The notes: a model not told the origin generated them from the letters alone. 25,268 nucleotides of DNA from Larix sibirica (GCA_004151065.3 NWUY0300037800.1:4601-29868); one strand, 5' to 3'; shown: positions 10,483 through 19,154, counted from the stretch's first letter. Translations and numbers: made by a program.

Positions 10483-10586
10483 TCAATTTATGCAGGAATG
10501 GTAGGAATGACATGAAGAGACTAGCTCGACTCGATCAATTTATGCAGGAATGGCAGGAGTGACATGAAGAGACTAGCTCAATCCTA
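10483..10586 (+). repeat. 52-bp tandem duplication
   Basis: Units 10483-10534 and 10535-10586 both begin TCAATTTATGCAGGAATGG and share GACATGAAGAGACTAGCTC, with a few substitutions. It sits immediately upstream of the recognisable LINE frame, so it probably lies in decayed LINE coding sequence. Confidence 0.85.
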
Positions 10587-10589
10587 TAG

Positions 10590-10853
10590 AGAATAAAAGA
10601 AACAACAGATCACATTTTGCTTAACTGTCCCTTTGCTGCAAGGGTTTGGACACATGCCCTAGGCTCTTGGTCGACCCAACCAACTCTGTCTGAGATGGTT
10701 CCTTCTCTACTAAGTGAGTGGACCTCTATGTATCCCTATTCTCTAATCAACAAAGACATGATCAAAGCCTGCTGGTTAACTCTCCCCAAGTTTGTCCTCT
10801 GGGAACTTTGGATGGAAAGAAATGCTCGAATTTTCAGAAGCAAATCTTCTTAG
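10590..10853 (+). pseudogene. LINE ORF2 zinc-binding RT C-terminal region (zf-RVT)
   Basis: Open from a TAG at 10587-10589 to a TAG at 10851-10853. It reads TTDHILLNCPFAARVWTHAL, matching the E/T-x-x-D-H-x-x-x-x-C-P-F-A-x-x-V-W pattern that follows the RT domain of plant LINE ORF2. Further on comes the linker LPKFVLWELWMERNARIFRS, matching the W-x-x-W-x-x-R-N-x-x-I-F signature. The RNase H follows in another frame from about 10860, so a frameshift separates the two halves of one ORF2. The 52-bp duplication lies just upstream. Confidence 0.82.
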
Positions 10854-10859
10854 GCAGCC

Positions 10860-11516
10860 CATGTGGCTACGAAAGCTCATGCCTTGATGGGAGATTGTTT
10901 AAATTCTCTTCCAATCCATGAGAATAAATGCTTGTTGAATGGGGATGAAGATGCTTGGATGAACAAAACCCTTCCCTTCCCTCATACCATTGTCCCTGCA
11001 ATTACCAATCTAGAAAATTGGGAAATTAGGATGGATGATCTAAGCTTTAAACCGTGGCAAAAGTCATTGAAGGGGCACACCCTTTTCTTTGATGGGGCTT
11101 CCAAAGGGAATCCAGGGGAGGCTGGAGGAGGAGGGGTAATGCTAGGCCCCAATGAGGCTCTTGAACTCCATTACTCCTGGGGAATTGGCGAGGACACTAA
11201 TAATATTGTTGAAGCCTTAGCACTTTCGCAAGGATTGTATCAAGCTAAGACAAGGAAAATCAGAGAAATTAATGCCTTTGGTGATTCAAGGATGGTGATC
11301 CAAGCACTCATCAATAATAAACTACCCAATAATGTGAGACTCAGGCAAATACTCGAGAAAATCAAGATTCTCATGAAATTCTTTCAAAGAATTGAGTTAT
11401 TCCATATCCTGTGAAATCTCAATGGAGAAGCGAATCTTGTTGCTAATGAAGCAGTCCCCCTAAGTAAACGAATTTTGAATATCAATGGGATTTCCAATCC
11501 GTTCACCATACCTTAA
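10860..11516 (+). pseudogene. LINE ORF2 RNase H domain, broken near the end
   Basis: Frame 0 is open through a linker and an RNase H. Motifs: FFDGASKGNPGEAGGGG with Asp at 11091-11093; NNIVEALAL with catalytic Glu at 11211-11213; FGDSRMVIQAL with Asp at 11283-11285. A TGA at 11412-11414 interrupts just after FHIL; the same frame then continues NLNGEANLVANEAVPLS to TAA 11514-11516. In that final motif the usual Asp is Asn (11445-11447). The TGA fits a CGA-to-TGA change at a CpG. Three catalytic acids are intact, so this copy decayed by late point mutations only. The apparent start at 10863 is a GTG inside the frame and not a real initiator. Confidence 0.87.
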
Positions 11517-12058
11517 GATCTTCATAATCTCGAAGAAAAACAGTTGGTTGGTTCACGAACTAATCTGGAAGATGATGTCTATTTGGTGGAAAGATGGTGA
11601 ACTCTTAAAATGCAAGTGAACAAATTGCCTCAGTTGTGGACAAATTTCAGTCTACGTATTTTCTGGTCATAATTAGACTGTTCCTCATGCAGCCTTTCCT
11701 CGGACCTATTTACGCTAGAGCATTTTGGCGTTTAAAGAAGAATATTCGCCATCTATGCAGGGAGATCTGGCTCGCATTTCATGCAGACATATCGAGGAAC
11801 TCATTCAGTATGTCTAAATTGCGTTGAAGATGACTAAATAACTTTTTTACAACTCCATTGTTGGGAGATCCGATCACTGTCTTGGGACATCTTTGTGATG
11901 CCTGGAGCAGGATCGTATTGGCTCTAGGTTATTTCATTTTTCTGCTTAGGTTCCTTCGACATTCAATTCAAGATTCCTTTATTTTATTGTAACTTCTCCA
12001 ACGATTCTTGGTTGATTCTTAATTCAAATTATAACCGTTTTTGTTATAAAAAAAACAT
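11517..12058 (+). other. Probable LINE 3' UTR with short A tail
   Basis: No domain here. The segment becomes T-rich and ends TTTTTGTTATAAAAAAAA at about 12040-12057, consistent with a LINE 3' terminus. A 63-codon open frame at 11636-11827 has no signature. Confidence 0.5.
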
Positions 12059-12194
12059 TATAAACTATAAAACATCTAAAATTCAAAATAACCTAGAGAA
12101 ATTATAAAATCTATATTCCAATTAAAAAAACAAAGTTGATATTAAAGTTTGGAACTACATATAATACTAATAAAAATAATTATTACTTTCACTA
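12059..12194. other. AT-rich spacer between two LINE parts
   Basis: About 135 bp of A-rich DNA between the 3' end of one LINE part and the ORF1 remnant of the next. Nothing else is seen. Confidence 0.5.
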
Positions 12195-12857
12195 TTTGTA
12201 AATGTTTGTCGAGAAGTAGGGCACATTCGTCTACATTGTTCGTTCAACATACATGGATCGGGACCAAAGAAAACTTGGGTAAAATCTCCTTCGGGCCTTA
12301 GCAGAAGAGTCAAGATTAGTTTGGTAGACAAATGGATTCATTCAAGGGACAAGTTGGTGTCGTGACGATTCCCATCATTGAATTTTGCACATTACAAAAC
12401 TACTTTGGGAGATCATAATAAAGGTAAGGATCCATTATCGACCCCTCTCCCCAATACTCTCTATGTCTCTTCTTAGAATGAGGGGGGATCAGTTGGTTCT
12501 CCTTCCCTACAAGCCTAGGAAAAGGAGGTTGCATATGTTGTGATTCCACCCATTATGCTCAATGCACAAGCCTCTGCCAACTTTCACTCCTAGGTCGATG
12601 AGCCTCATTGTAACTTGAATAGTCGATCCTTTCTCTCATATTATCAACTTAGGTCAAAGAATTTTCCGAATTCTGACAACAAAATGGAGGCAATGGAAGG
12701 TGGGTTGGCCACACAATCGGTTCTTCCATCACATGCTGGTCAAAAATCTTATATTTCAAAGGTAAAGTCTAAAGCTATACAGGAGGTGTTGGACGAGAAA
12801 CAACTTAGCATAGATTAGGCCCTCAGAGCAAAGCCTGCTCCTAGGGTTTCTAAATGA
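12195..12857 (+). pseudogene. LINE ORF1 (Gag-like) C-terminal remnant with zinc knuckle
   Basis: A single frame (frame 0) can be followed from 12207 to 12857. It begins with a zinc-knuckle-like half, CREVGHIRLHC (12207-12239), in which the first Cys pair is damaged; a shifted frame immediately upstream offers TGTAAATGT (C-K-C). Next comes GSGPKKTWVKSPSG, a wording typical of plant LINE ORF1 after the knuckle. The frame is interrupted by TGA 12363-12365 and by TAG at 12474-12476, 12516-12518, 12591-12593 and 12816-12818, but shows no clear frameshift. The last part is rich in Ser and Lys. The natural stop TGA at 12855-12857 overlaps the ORF2 ATG. ORF1 protein normally binds the LINE RNA. Confidence 0.75.
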
Positions 12858-13582
12858 TAACTCTTTCTCTCAATGTCTATGGGGTTGGGAGTACCCCTAA
12901 GCGTTTAGCCGTACATTGTCTAATCTTTGTTTGTCATCTTGATATTATTATCCTACAAGAAATGATGTGTTATAGTGCTCAAGCTATTGTCGTGCTTTTG
13001 TCGTTGTTAAAAGGTTGGAATTTCTTGTTTTTAGATGCCAATGGTCAATACGGTGGAATTATCTCAGCCTATAATTATCTCAGCCTATAATTCCAGTTTT
13101 AATGTACATTATTCTCATATTCTTTATGTAGGTATCTCTTTAGAAATTCAATCCATGGAGCTTTGGAAAGTTTTCATAATCATTAATCTTTATGGCCCTT
13201 ATTCAAACATACAAGATTTTTGGGAGGATCTCAATCTCATGGATCTTTGTTAGGGGATAAGGTCATCATCAGAAGAGATTTGGACATGACGTTGTCCTCG
13301 AGATAAATTTGGAGGAATTTAGCAAGGTCGGACTATTTGGCCCATTACTTCCATCATCTTTTCGAATAGTTTCACCTTGCAGATGTGGAACCTACCTGCG
13401 TGGAGCCTACATAGAGAAATGCTAGAAGTGGAAGGGACACCATCTCAAAAATACTATACATGTTTTTTTTTATGTCGGAACTGTTGATCTCCAAAGTTGA
13501 GCTACAGAGATCTTGGCTTGGTATGGGTGGAGGATCAGATCATAAACCTATTTTGCTTCAGATTTCCAAGATCCACACAATC
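12854..13582 (+). pseudogene. LINE ORF2 apurinic-like endonuclease (EN) domain, broken
   Basis: The EN domain nicks the genomic target for target-primed reverse transcription. It starts at ATG 12854: ITLSLNVYGVGSTPKRLAVH, then DIIILQEMM with the catalytic Glu at 12959-12961, then GWNFLFLDANGQYGGIIS. A 16-bp tandem duplication at 13058-13089 shifts the frame. The next segment (frame 0) reads IINLYGPYSNIQDFWEDL, the conserved Tyr region. From 13250 frame 2 resumes with RRDLDMTLSSR, then IWRNLARSD and DVEPT, ending in GGGSDHKPILLQIS, the Ser-Asp-His catalytic motif, at 13526-13567. Stops interrupt at several points (TAG 13251, TAA after LSSR, others). Domain order and length fit a full EN domain. 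Confidence 0.85.
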
Positions 13583-14415
13583 TAAAAATATAAATAAGTT
13601 CGTTGGGGATTGGGATAAATAAAGAAAAAAAAAGATAGATAATCTGACCTTATGCTGGTGGAAGACCAGATTGTTAGTCCATTTACACAAAATACTGATG
13701 GTGTTTTTTCCAGTACCGAGTTGGAGGAAATGAAATCTCTGGAATCGAGGAAAAAATATTTAATGGCTATCAAGGAGCAAACGCGGATACTCAAGTGTTG
13801 AGCCGTATTGTTTGAGGAAATAGACAACAACAATTTTTTTTTCACAAGTATGCAGCTCATAGGGAAGCGGTCAATACAATATGGGAGTTGGATTCTCGAA
13901 AGGGATCCAAAGTATCTACCCTTCAAGAATTAGATGCGATAGGGAAGGCACCCTTCCAATCATTGTTTAGAGAACTAGAGGAAGTGCACATAGCGTAGCA
14001 GATGTAGGTAATAAGGAACTTCCCCCAATTCCTTGACAATGATATGAATAACATACTGGAACAAGTTGTTACCAAGGATGAAATCAAATCGATGCTAGAG
14101 GGTTTTAAAAAAAATCCCTAGTTCAGAAGGATGGACGATTGAGTTCTATCTGGGGTTTTTTTATTTGTTGTCTCATGATCTAGAGAAGTGAGTGGAGGAG
14201 TCCCGCTCGTTGTGCAAGGTGTTTGGGGTTCTTAATTCTACCTTTATCGCTATGACCCCCCAAAAAAAAACCAAGATCATTCGATGATTTACAAGCTCAT
14301 AGCAATCTGGTTTACAAGGTCATAACAAAATTAATAACAAGCGGGGTTACAGTTTGTCTTTCCAAGGTAATTTCAAAAGAATGGTTTGGTTTTCTTTACA
14401 ATCATCAGATCTTAG
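13583..14415 (+). pseudogene. LINE ORF2 linker and N-terminal part of reverse transcriptase
   Basis: Follows the EN domain. Recognisable patches in shifting frames: linker words ESRKKYLMAIKEQ, then KYAAHREAVNTIWELDS, ELDAIGKAPFQSLFREL, and the pre-RT segment DNDMNNILEQVVTKDEIKSM. RT fingers follow: SSEGWTIEFYLGFFYLL, then LNSTFIAMTPQKK, then VYKVITKLITSG and LSKVISKEWFGFLYNHQILD (about 14310-14415). The FGFL-x-N-x-QILD motif is RT block 2. Similarity stops there, before the catalytic palm (the F/YADD motif is not found), because the element is interrupted by a minus-strand LINE piece. Confidence 0.82.
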
Positions 14416-14695
14416 ACCTTCAATATATGCACCGTCAAAATATCTTGTAGCAAAGGAATCTATCAACTGTGGATTACACAGATTCCTCACCTTGCTAATC
14501 TTCTTTTCCTTATGATACTAAAAAAAGTAGGCTTACAATCCTTGAGCATGTCCAGTAAATTGTAGGCTTTGTCTTCTCAAATATATACATGTTACGAGCC
14601 TTCCAAACCTCCCAAATTGAGAAAAGAGGGACCTCTTTATATTTACCTTTTTGTGAAACCAACTATAAATGTTGACCCAAAAATAAGATAAAGGC
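14416..14695 (-). pseudogene. LINE fragment on minus strand: RT C-terminal linker plus start of RNase H
   Basis: Read on the minus strand from about 14,695: QKGKYKEVPLFSIWEVWKAR, continuing NMYIFEKTKPTIYW. This is the W-x-x-W-K-A-R-N-x-x-I-F signature between RT and RNase H in plant LINE ORF2. After a frame change (a poly(T)/(A) run at about 14,520) it reads KVRNLCNPQLIDSFATRYFD and then GAYIEG, the start of an RNase H with its first catalytic Asp (about 14,430). Similarity then stops where the plus-strand RT similarity also ends. So the LINE here is cut within RNase H. Confidence 0.65.
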
Positions 14696-14699
14696 AACA

Positions 14700-15780
14700 T
14701 GACTTGTTATATTGGTTGTGCCTATTCATAATAATTGTTATCCCAGATCTATGGATAAAATAGAGACAATAGTAAAGATTCTAATATATTCAAAAAATGA
14801 TGCTTCGATCTATAGACATATGAGGAAAGCTATTGTCCAAGGCATAAAAGACAATGATATGGTTCTCATTGATTCATTGATGATATAAAAAAAATATGTA
14901 ACTTCCAACTATGGCTCATTTGAATTAGCTGCCATGAGCAACGAATAGGCATCTGAGAGTAACTCTTATATAAAATATCAACGGTACAATGCCTTTTGGA
15001 TCATATGTAATCTATATTCTACATTTTGTTTTCAACATGGTTTTGTGACTTTAGCTCCTAGCGATTGTTTGGATGCCTCAAAGAACTTGCTGCAACAATT
15101 CCAAGAACCATAGCAATATAAATACAAGATCACACCTTAGTCCATTGATGATGAGATGCATGCAATGTTGCAATATTGCACAATTGATAGCCAAGTGCAT
15201 TTACATCCATGTAGATATGCCACATCTGTTAAGCTAATAAACTAAATTGAAAAACAAACAAAAATATCGGTATCAATGAAAAAATGCAACCATAATAATA
15301 AAATAAAAACCTATCATAACAAAATAAACCGACATAGTTCCATTTTAAGCTACATCTTTTAAGCATCTCTAGGTTTCCTGCCTCGAATTGTTTTTTATCC
15401 ACATCCATTCTTATGATATCCAAGTTTGAGAGGATTCTATACAATCCTATTTATGAGAAAGTAAGAGAAACACTAAATTCTATATGAATATTTGAGTAGC
15501 TCACATAGCTTGTTTGCTTTGCAAAAAAAACCCCTCACTTATTTCCACATTGTACTATGTATGAAGAACTAAGACACAAGGACTCACTTCAACATGAGGA
15601 TTTGAATAGTTTACTAATAGTTAAGTTTGTTAACAAGTTTCTTTACTAATAGTTAAGTTTGTTAACAAGTTTGTTTACTAATAATGTACTAATAGTTAAG
15701 TCTATGCAAAGAGGAATATGAGAGCTCTAATCTTTTGTTTGTGTCTTACTCATACTTGGTAAATACGTGGTCTTTTGTTT
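14700..15780. other. AT-rich unassigned DNA with a 32-bp minisatellite
   Basis: No coding domain could be assigned. The part next to 14,700 may be a further decayed piece of the minus-strand LINE. A minus-strand frame 15444-15229 is unrecognised. Confidence 0.4.
15610..15683 (+). repeat. 32-bp tandem repeat, about 2.3 units
   Basis: Units TTTACTAATAGTTAAGTTTG + TTAACAAGTTTC start at 15610, 15642 and 15674 (partial). The first two differ by one base at the unit end. A further ACTAATAGTTAAGT copy follows at about 15687. Confidence 0.9.
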
Positions 15781-15794
15781 CACAGGTTTCTGGT

Positions 15795-16570
15795 ATGTTG
15801 TTCATATGGAATGGCAATAGTCTACAAGAAGATTTACAGGTTTTGTTTAATAGTCCTGAATACAAATATTTTTAAGCTCTACCAGCCCTTATCATCCAGG
15901 AGGACTGGTTAGCAAGGAATAAAGCCACTTTCTAGGACTCTTTCATCCCTCATGAAGTCTATGCAGCAAAGAGTCTTGGCATTTTAGACTGTTTTCCTCA
16001 AAGTGAAACTACAATTAACAAGAGAAGTGTTATTGAGGAAGTTATTAACAAGGATGGTAGTTGGGATTATTTCAATGGGGCCTCCCAAGGGAGGTTGGGC
16101 ATGGAGGGAGCAGGGGGTCATCTGTTCCTTGCTGATAATGAATGGATTAAATGTGTGGCAGGCTTAGGTAGAAGTTCTAGCAACAAAGTTGAATTGTTGG
16201 CTCTTAAGGTGTGATGCTCCTAGCTCTTTCAAAGGGGATTAAGAAGTTACAAGATTTTGGCGACTACTTGTTGGTGATTGAATGGTTTAAGAAGTAAAAG
16301 CCTCCCAAGAATATTTTGCTAAAGTTTATTTTTAAGGATGTATTCAGAATTAACAAATCCTTCTTGTCCATATCTTTCCATCATATTTACGAGGAGAGGA
16401 ACATCAGTGCATACCGCTTATCTAAGCAGGGGCTTTGGTTGGATGAAGGTTATTAGAAGATTTCGGAAGGGTTTGAAGGCACCATCATTGAGAGGGCTAT
16501 TAATCATCTATCTGGTTGATCTCTTTTCAGGATTCACAATGCTTCTTGTTTTTATTGAGAGATTTTGACT
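15795..16570 (+). pseudogene. LINE ORF2 3' part: linker and RNase H, heavily mutated
   Basis: Frame 0 reads SGMLFIWNGNSLQEDLQVLF, then EYKYF, stop, ALPALIIQEDWLARNKATF, stop, DSFIPHEVYAAKSLGILDCF, then the RNase H start DGSWDYFNGASQGRLGMEG. The first catalytic Asp is Asn (16074-16076). NKVELLALK keeps the Glu (16191-16193). A stop follows and the frame shifts; frame 2 then gives LQDFGDYLLVIEWFKK (Asp at 16262-16264) and finally YEERNISAYRLSKQGLWLDE, where the last Asp is Tyr (16412-16414). The wording closely parallels the minus-strand LINE at 2.65-3.42 kb. Downstream sequence to about 16,640 is likely the 3' UTR. Confidence 0.83.
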
Positions 16571-16713
16571 TTGGTCTTATATTCTTGAGTGGTTTTGAGA
16601 GCTTTTCTCATGATACTTTTGCTTATCTGGATGAGGGATTTTTGTCACATTCAGTGGGGACAATCTCCCCCCTCTTTTAGGAAGTTTTTACTAATTTCCA
16701 GTTTTCAAGAATA

Positions 16714-16989
16714 TATATAAGTTTTTTTTACATGTTTTCTCAAATTAGTCATTCCAGCCTTGAAAAAGGTTGATGAATTTTTTTCTAAGGCCATTGACCA
16801 ATATACAATGTGATTTTATATATACATGGAACTGTGGTTTTTTTTTTTTGAAATATAAGTTTTTTTTACATGTTTTCTCAAATTAGTCATTCCAGCGTTG
16901 AAAAAGGTTGATGAATTTTTTTCTAAGGCCATTGACCAATATATAATGTGATTTTATATATACATGGAACTGTGGTTTTTTATTTTTTG
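16714..16989 (+). repeat. 138-bp tandem duplication
   Basis: Units 16714-16851 and 16852-16989. Both contain AAGTTTTTTTTACATG, CATTCCAGC(C/G)TTGAAAAAGG and GGAACTGTGG. They differ by very few substitutions and by the length or composition of the terminal T run. The near identity suggests a more recent event than the LINE decay next to it. Confidence 0.93.
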
Positions 16990-17283
16990 TTGTTGAAAAA
17001 AAAAATTTGTTAACAAAATAATACAATGATATATGAAGGATGGTTTTAGAACACCACCAACAAATTATTACGCTACATGTTCAACTCTCTTTAAGATAAA
17101 TGAAACCAAAATTATAAATATTTAAAAAATTGCAATTCTTGATAAATGTATAAAAACAAAATAGTATATTACACTCCTATGGTATAAACATTAATATTGT
17201 ATTCACATTATACAAACTGGTGAATATAAATGTTAATGTTATACACTCCTTAGACATGAGACATTAACCACTTATGCATGGCA
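16990..17283. other. AT-rich spacer, nothing recognised
   Basis: A/T-rich DNA with a poly(A) run at about 16997-17006; no open frame with a signature. Confidence 0.45.
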
Positions 17284-17420
17284 GTCAATACTCGTACATG
17301 GGACCTAGGTTTAAGGTGGAGCTTGTTGGAATACTTCAACATGATGGCCAACACTTGTACATGGCTCCCTTGTTCCTTGGCCTACTTCAACATTGAGGTC
17401 AACACTCATCCATGGGACCT
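17284..17420 (+). repeat. Degenerate tandem repeat upstream of a polypurine tract
   Basis: Three related blocks start at 17284, 17347 and 17398: GTCAATACTCGTACATGGGA, GCCAACACTTGTACATGGCT and GTCAACACTCATCCATGGGA. TACTTCAACAT words precede the second and third. Spacing is 63 and 51 bp. This probably belongs to the 3' untranslated part of an older LTR element whose polypurine tract is at 17472-17478. Confidence 0.6.
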
Positions 17421-17478
17421 TGGTATATGGTTGTACCTCCTCACATCAAGCATTGAGAACAATGTTTTTCTAAGGGAG

Positions 17479-17490
17479 TGGAATATTATG
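17479..17490 (+). mobile_element. First 12 bp of an older LTR, split by the Copia insertion
   Basis: A polypurine tract, AAGGGAG (17472-17478), is followed by TGGAATATTATG. Removing the Copia element and one target-site copy joins this to ATCATCCTCAAGGGTGTAAT at 24,256, a beginning of the kind seen in plant Copia LTRs. It is inferred that the insertion landed 12 bp inside the 3' LTR of an older element. Confidence 0.45.
17486..17490 (+). repeat. 5' target-site duplication (TTATG)
   Basis: TTATG directly precedes the LTR start TGTTGA. The same five bases follow the last LTR at 24251-24255. Five bases is the usual Copia target duplication. Confidence 0.9.
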
Positions 17491-17517
17491 TGTTGATTTT
17501 TATAGCATCGGACATGT

Positions 17518-17533
17518 ACTTCCACGTGGAAGT
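17518..17533. promoter_or_regulatory. 16-bp palindrome with G-box core in LTR1 U3
   Basis: ACTTCCACGTGGAAGT is its own reverse complement and contains CACGTG, a core bound by plant bZIP and bHLH factors. LTR2 has ACTTCCACAGGTGGAAGT, with two extra bases in the core, and LTR3 is split by an insertion. A regulatory role is inference. Confidence 0.4.
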
Positions 17534-17655
17534 TGTCGTCAATGACTCTCAGACTTAGGAGATTCACTTCAATAAAGTGAACTATTAAAGTGAATGTACT
17601 TTTGTAATTACTTTGTGTATAGTAGAGGGCCCAAGGTATTTGCATATTGTAATGT

Positions 17656-17664
17656 TATAAAAGG
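17656..17664 (+). promoter_or_regulatory. TATA box of LTR1
   Basis: TATAAAAGG lies 165 bp into the LTR, with transcription expected to begin about 30 bp downstream (near 17,690). LTR2 has the same sequence at 20404; LTR3 has TATAAAATG at 23802. Confidence 0.65.
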
Positions 17665-17914
17665 CAGCCTAGGTGAGAGAAGGACCCATCAGGTAGTCAC
17701 ACAAAGTGAGAGATATCATTGATTGGTTGACGAATGACTGTCAGCCAAGTGTGCTGGTGCAGGGTTAGGATCTGAGGAAAGGAGTAAGGAACAACCATGG
17801 GTTAGTAACCAGCAAGATCAAAGGATTGATCTTGACATGTGAAGGCTAGGATTATGTCACTGTGATTCCTCGGTGGGACATTATCCCAGGATGGGAGCCC
17901 GGGGTTTTATAGTT

Positions 17915-17920
17915 AATAAA
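17915..17920 (+). terminator. Polyadenylation signal AATAAA in LTR1
   Basis: AATAAA, about 260 bp after the TATA box, fits the R/U5 position for retrotransposon poly(A) signals. It recurs at 20663 in LTR2; LTR3 has TTGATAAAATC at the same place, so the signal is lost there. Confidence 0.5.
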
Positions 17921-18103
17921 ATGAAACTGTTTGTTGGTTTTCCCCCAGTTGGGGTTTCCAAGGTAAATATGTGTTAAATGTGAATGTGAGTTCCTGTTTC
18001 TTTGCACTATGTAATTAGTTAGGAGAACAATATGTTTTCAGTTAATAATTGCAGTAAATTGTTTGGGACTATTAATCGGATTTGGATCATTGAAAATCTA
18101 ACA

Positions 18104-18115
18104 TGGTATCGGATC
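18104..18115 (+). other. Primer-binding site (initiator Met tRNA type), first copy
   Basis: TGGTATCGGATC starts immediately after LTR1. It matches the plant Copia primer site TGGTATCAGAGC at 10 of 12 positions. The second copy is at 20852-20863. Confidence 0.85.
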
Positions 18116-19154
18116 CTAGGGTTTTGCTATGAGAGGAAATCACAATTTGCATATATTTAAGCACAAATTAAAAAAAAGGAAGAGAAATTGATGGATGGTA
18201 CAGACCCCGTACAAGGCATACGAGCACCATACGAACTTGTCATGAGCTACAAGCAGATCACATTGAGATTCGTGGAGGCAGACAACTGATCTACTCGTGC
18301 GAGTGCATAGGAGTCGGGAGTCGAGTGTAGAGCCAAAGTGGCGGATGTGGGGTCCACAAGCTACATAGAGACCAGTAGTCGGAGTCTGCAGACGATGGGG
18401 GGATAATCATGTGGAGGGTGTGTGGGTGTTGAGTTGTTGGCATAATGGAGCTACAGGCGATGACAACAATAGATTGAGTGGAAAAGGATGTGATGACGGA
18501 GACTGATCTTGGTGACAAGCCTGCACACAGGAAGAGCAGGACACGACAGACAGATATCCATACAGGAACTGAGCAGTAGGGGGATGGGACAATGGTCAGA
18601 TGATAGAGTAGATAAGGAGGATTGTGGTCATAGGATTTAACCAAGAGAGAAGGTGGTGATGACGAACAACTATAGGAGTAGACACAAAATGGCTATGGAG
18701 TGTATCCGTCGATGGGAGTTGGAAGTGTCTCGATCCGGGAGCGGGGCACGAAACACAACTAGAGGCTACATGACTATGAGGTAACTGTGGAGCTGAGGTG
18801 GAGGATTGGGTTTCCAAGCCGCTAATGGAAAAGAAAATGTGGCTAGGATATGACAGCCTCTAGGCTAGCAACAACTACCAGGTGATGACAATAACCATCG
18901 AAGCTGCTGGTTGCAGAAATAGGCATCGGACAAAACCAACTGAACCACAGATAGGCCCTACAGACCACTGGAAGCCACCCTGAATAGTCTGGGCAGTTGG
19001 GGAGACCTTTAGGCAACCCAAGAAAAGTCAACCAGATTCTGGGCAGCCCAAAAAACTCCAGGTAGAACCGAAAAAAATTACAAAAAAACTCGGGAAGCAA
19101 TAGGATGTAGATCCAAGTAGCAAATATAGTCCGAGCAACATTAAGCTACAAATG
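18116..19154 (+). other. Long untranslated leader of the Copia element, first copy
   Basis: About 1 kb between the primer-binding site and Gag, with no recognised domain. A small frame, ATG 18191 to TGA 18287-18289 (32 codons, MDGTDPVQGIRAPYELV), continues with readable sequence past the stop. Several minus-strand frames (18644-18291, 18817-18596, 19100-18843, 19375-19028) are open but Ser/Pro/Cys-rich without signature; I treat them as shadows of purine-rich plus-strand DNA. A leader this long is more than most Copia elements need. Confidence 0.6.

Larger units (their letters stand above)
17491..18103 (+). repeat. LTR1 (5' LTR), 613 bp
   Basis: Starts TGTTGATTTTTATAGC and ends AAAATCTAACA, the short inverted TGTT/AACA ends. 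It contains a TATA box (17656), an AATAAA signal (17915-17920) and, near its start, a perfect 16-bp palindrome with a CACGTG core. It is followed at once by the primer-binding site. Compared with LTR3 it lacks a segment of about 20 bp near 17632 and carries many substitutions. Confidence 0.92.

Noticed and set aside
13582-13926. Minus-strand 114-codon frame
   Set aside because: It is a shadow of the plus-strand LINE linker, which has recognisable wording.
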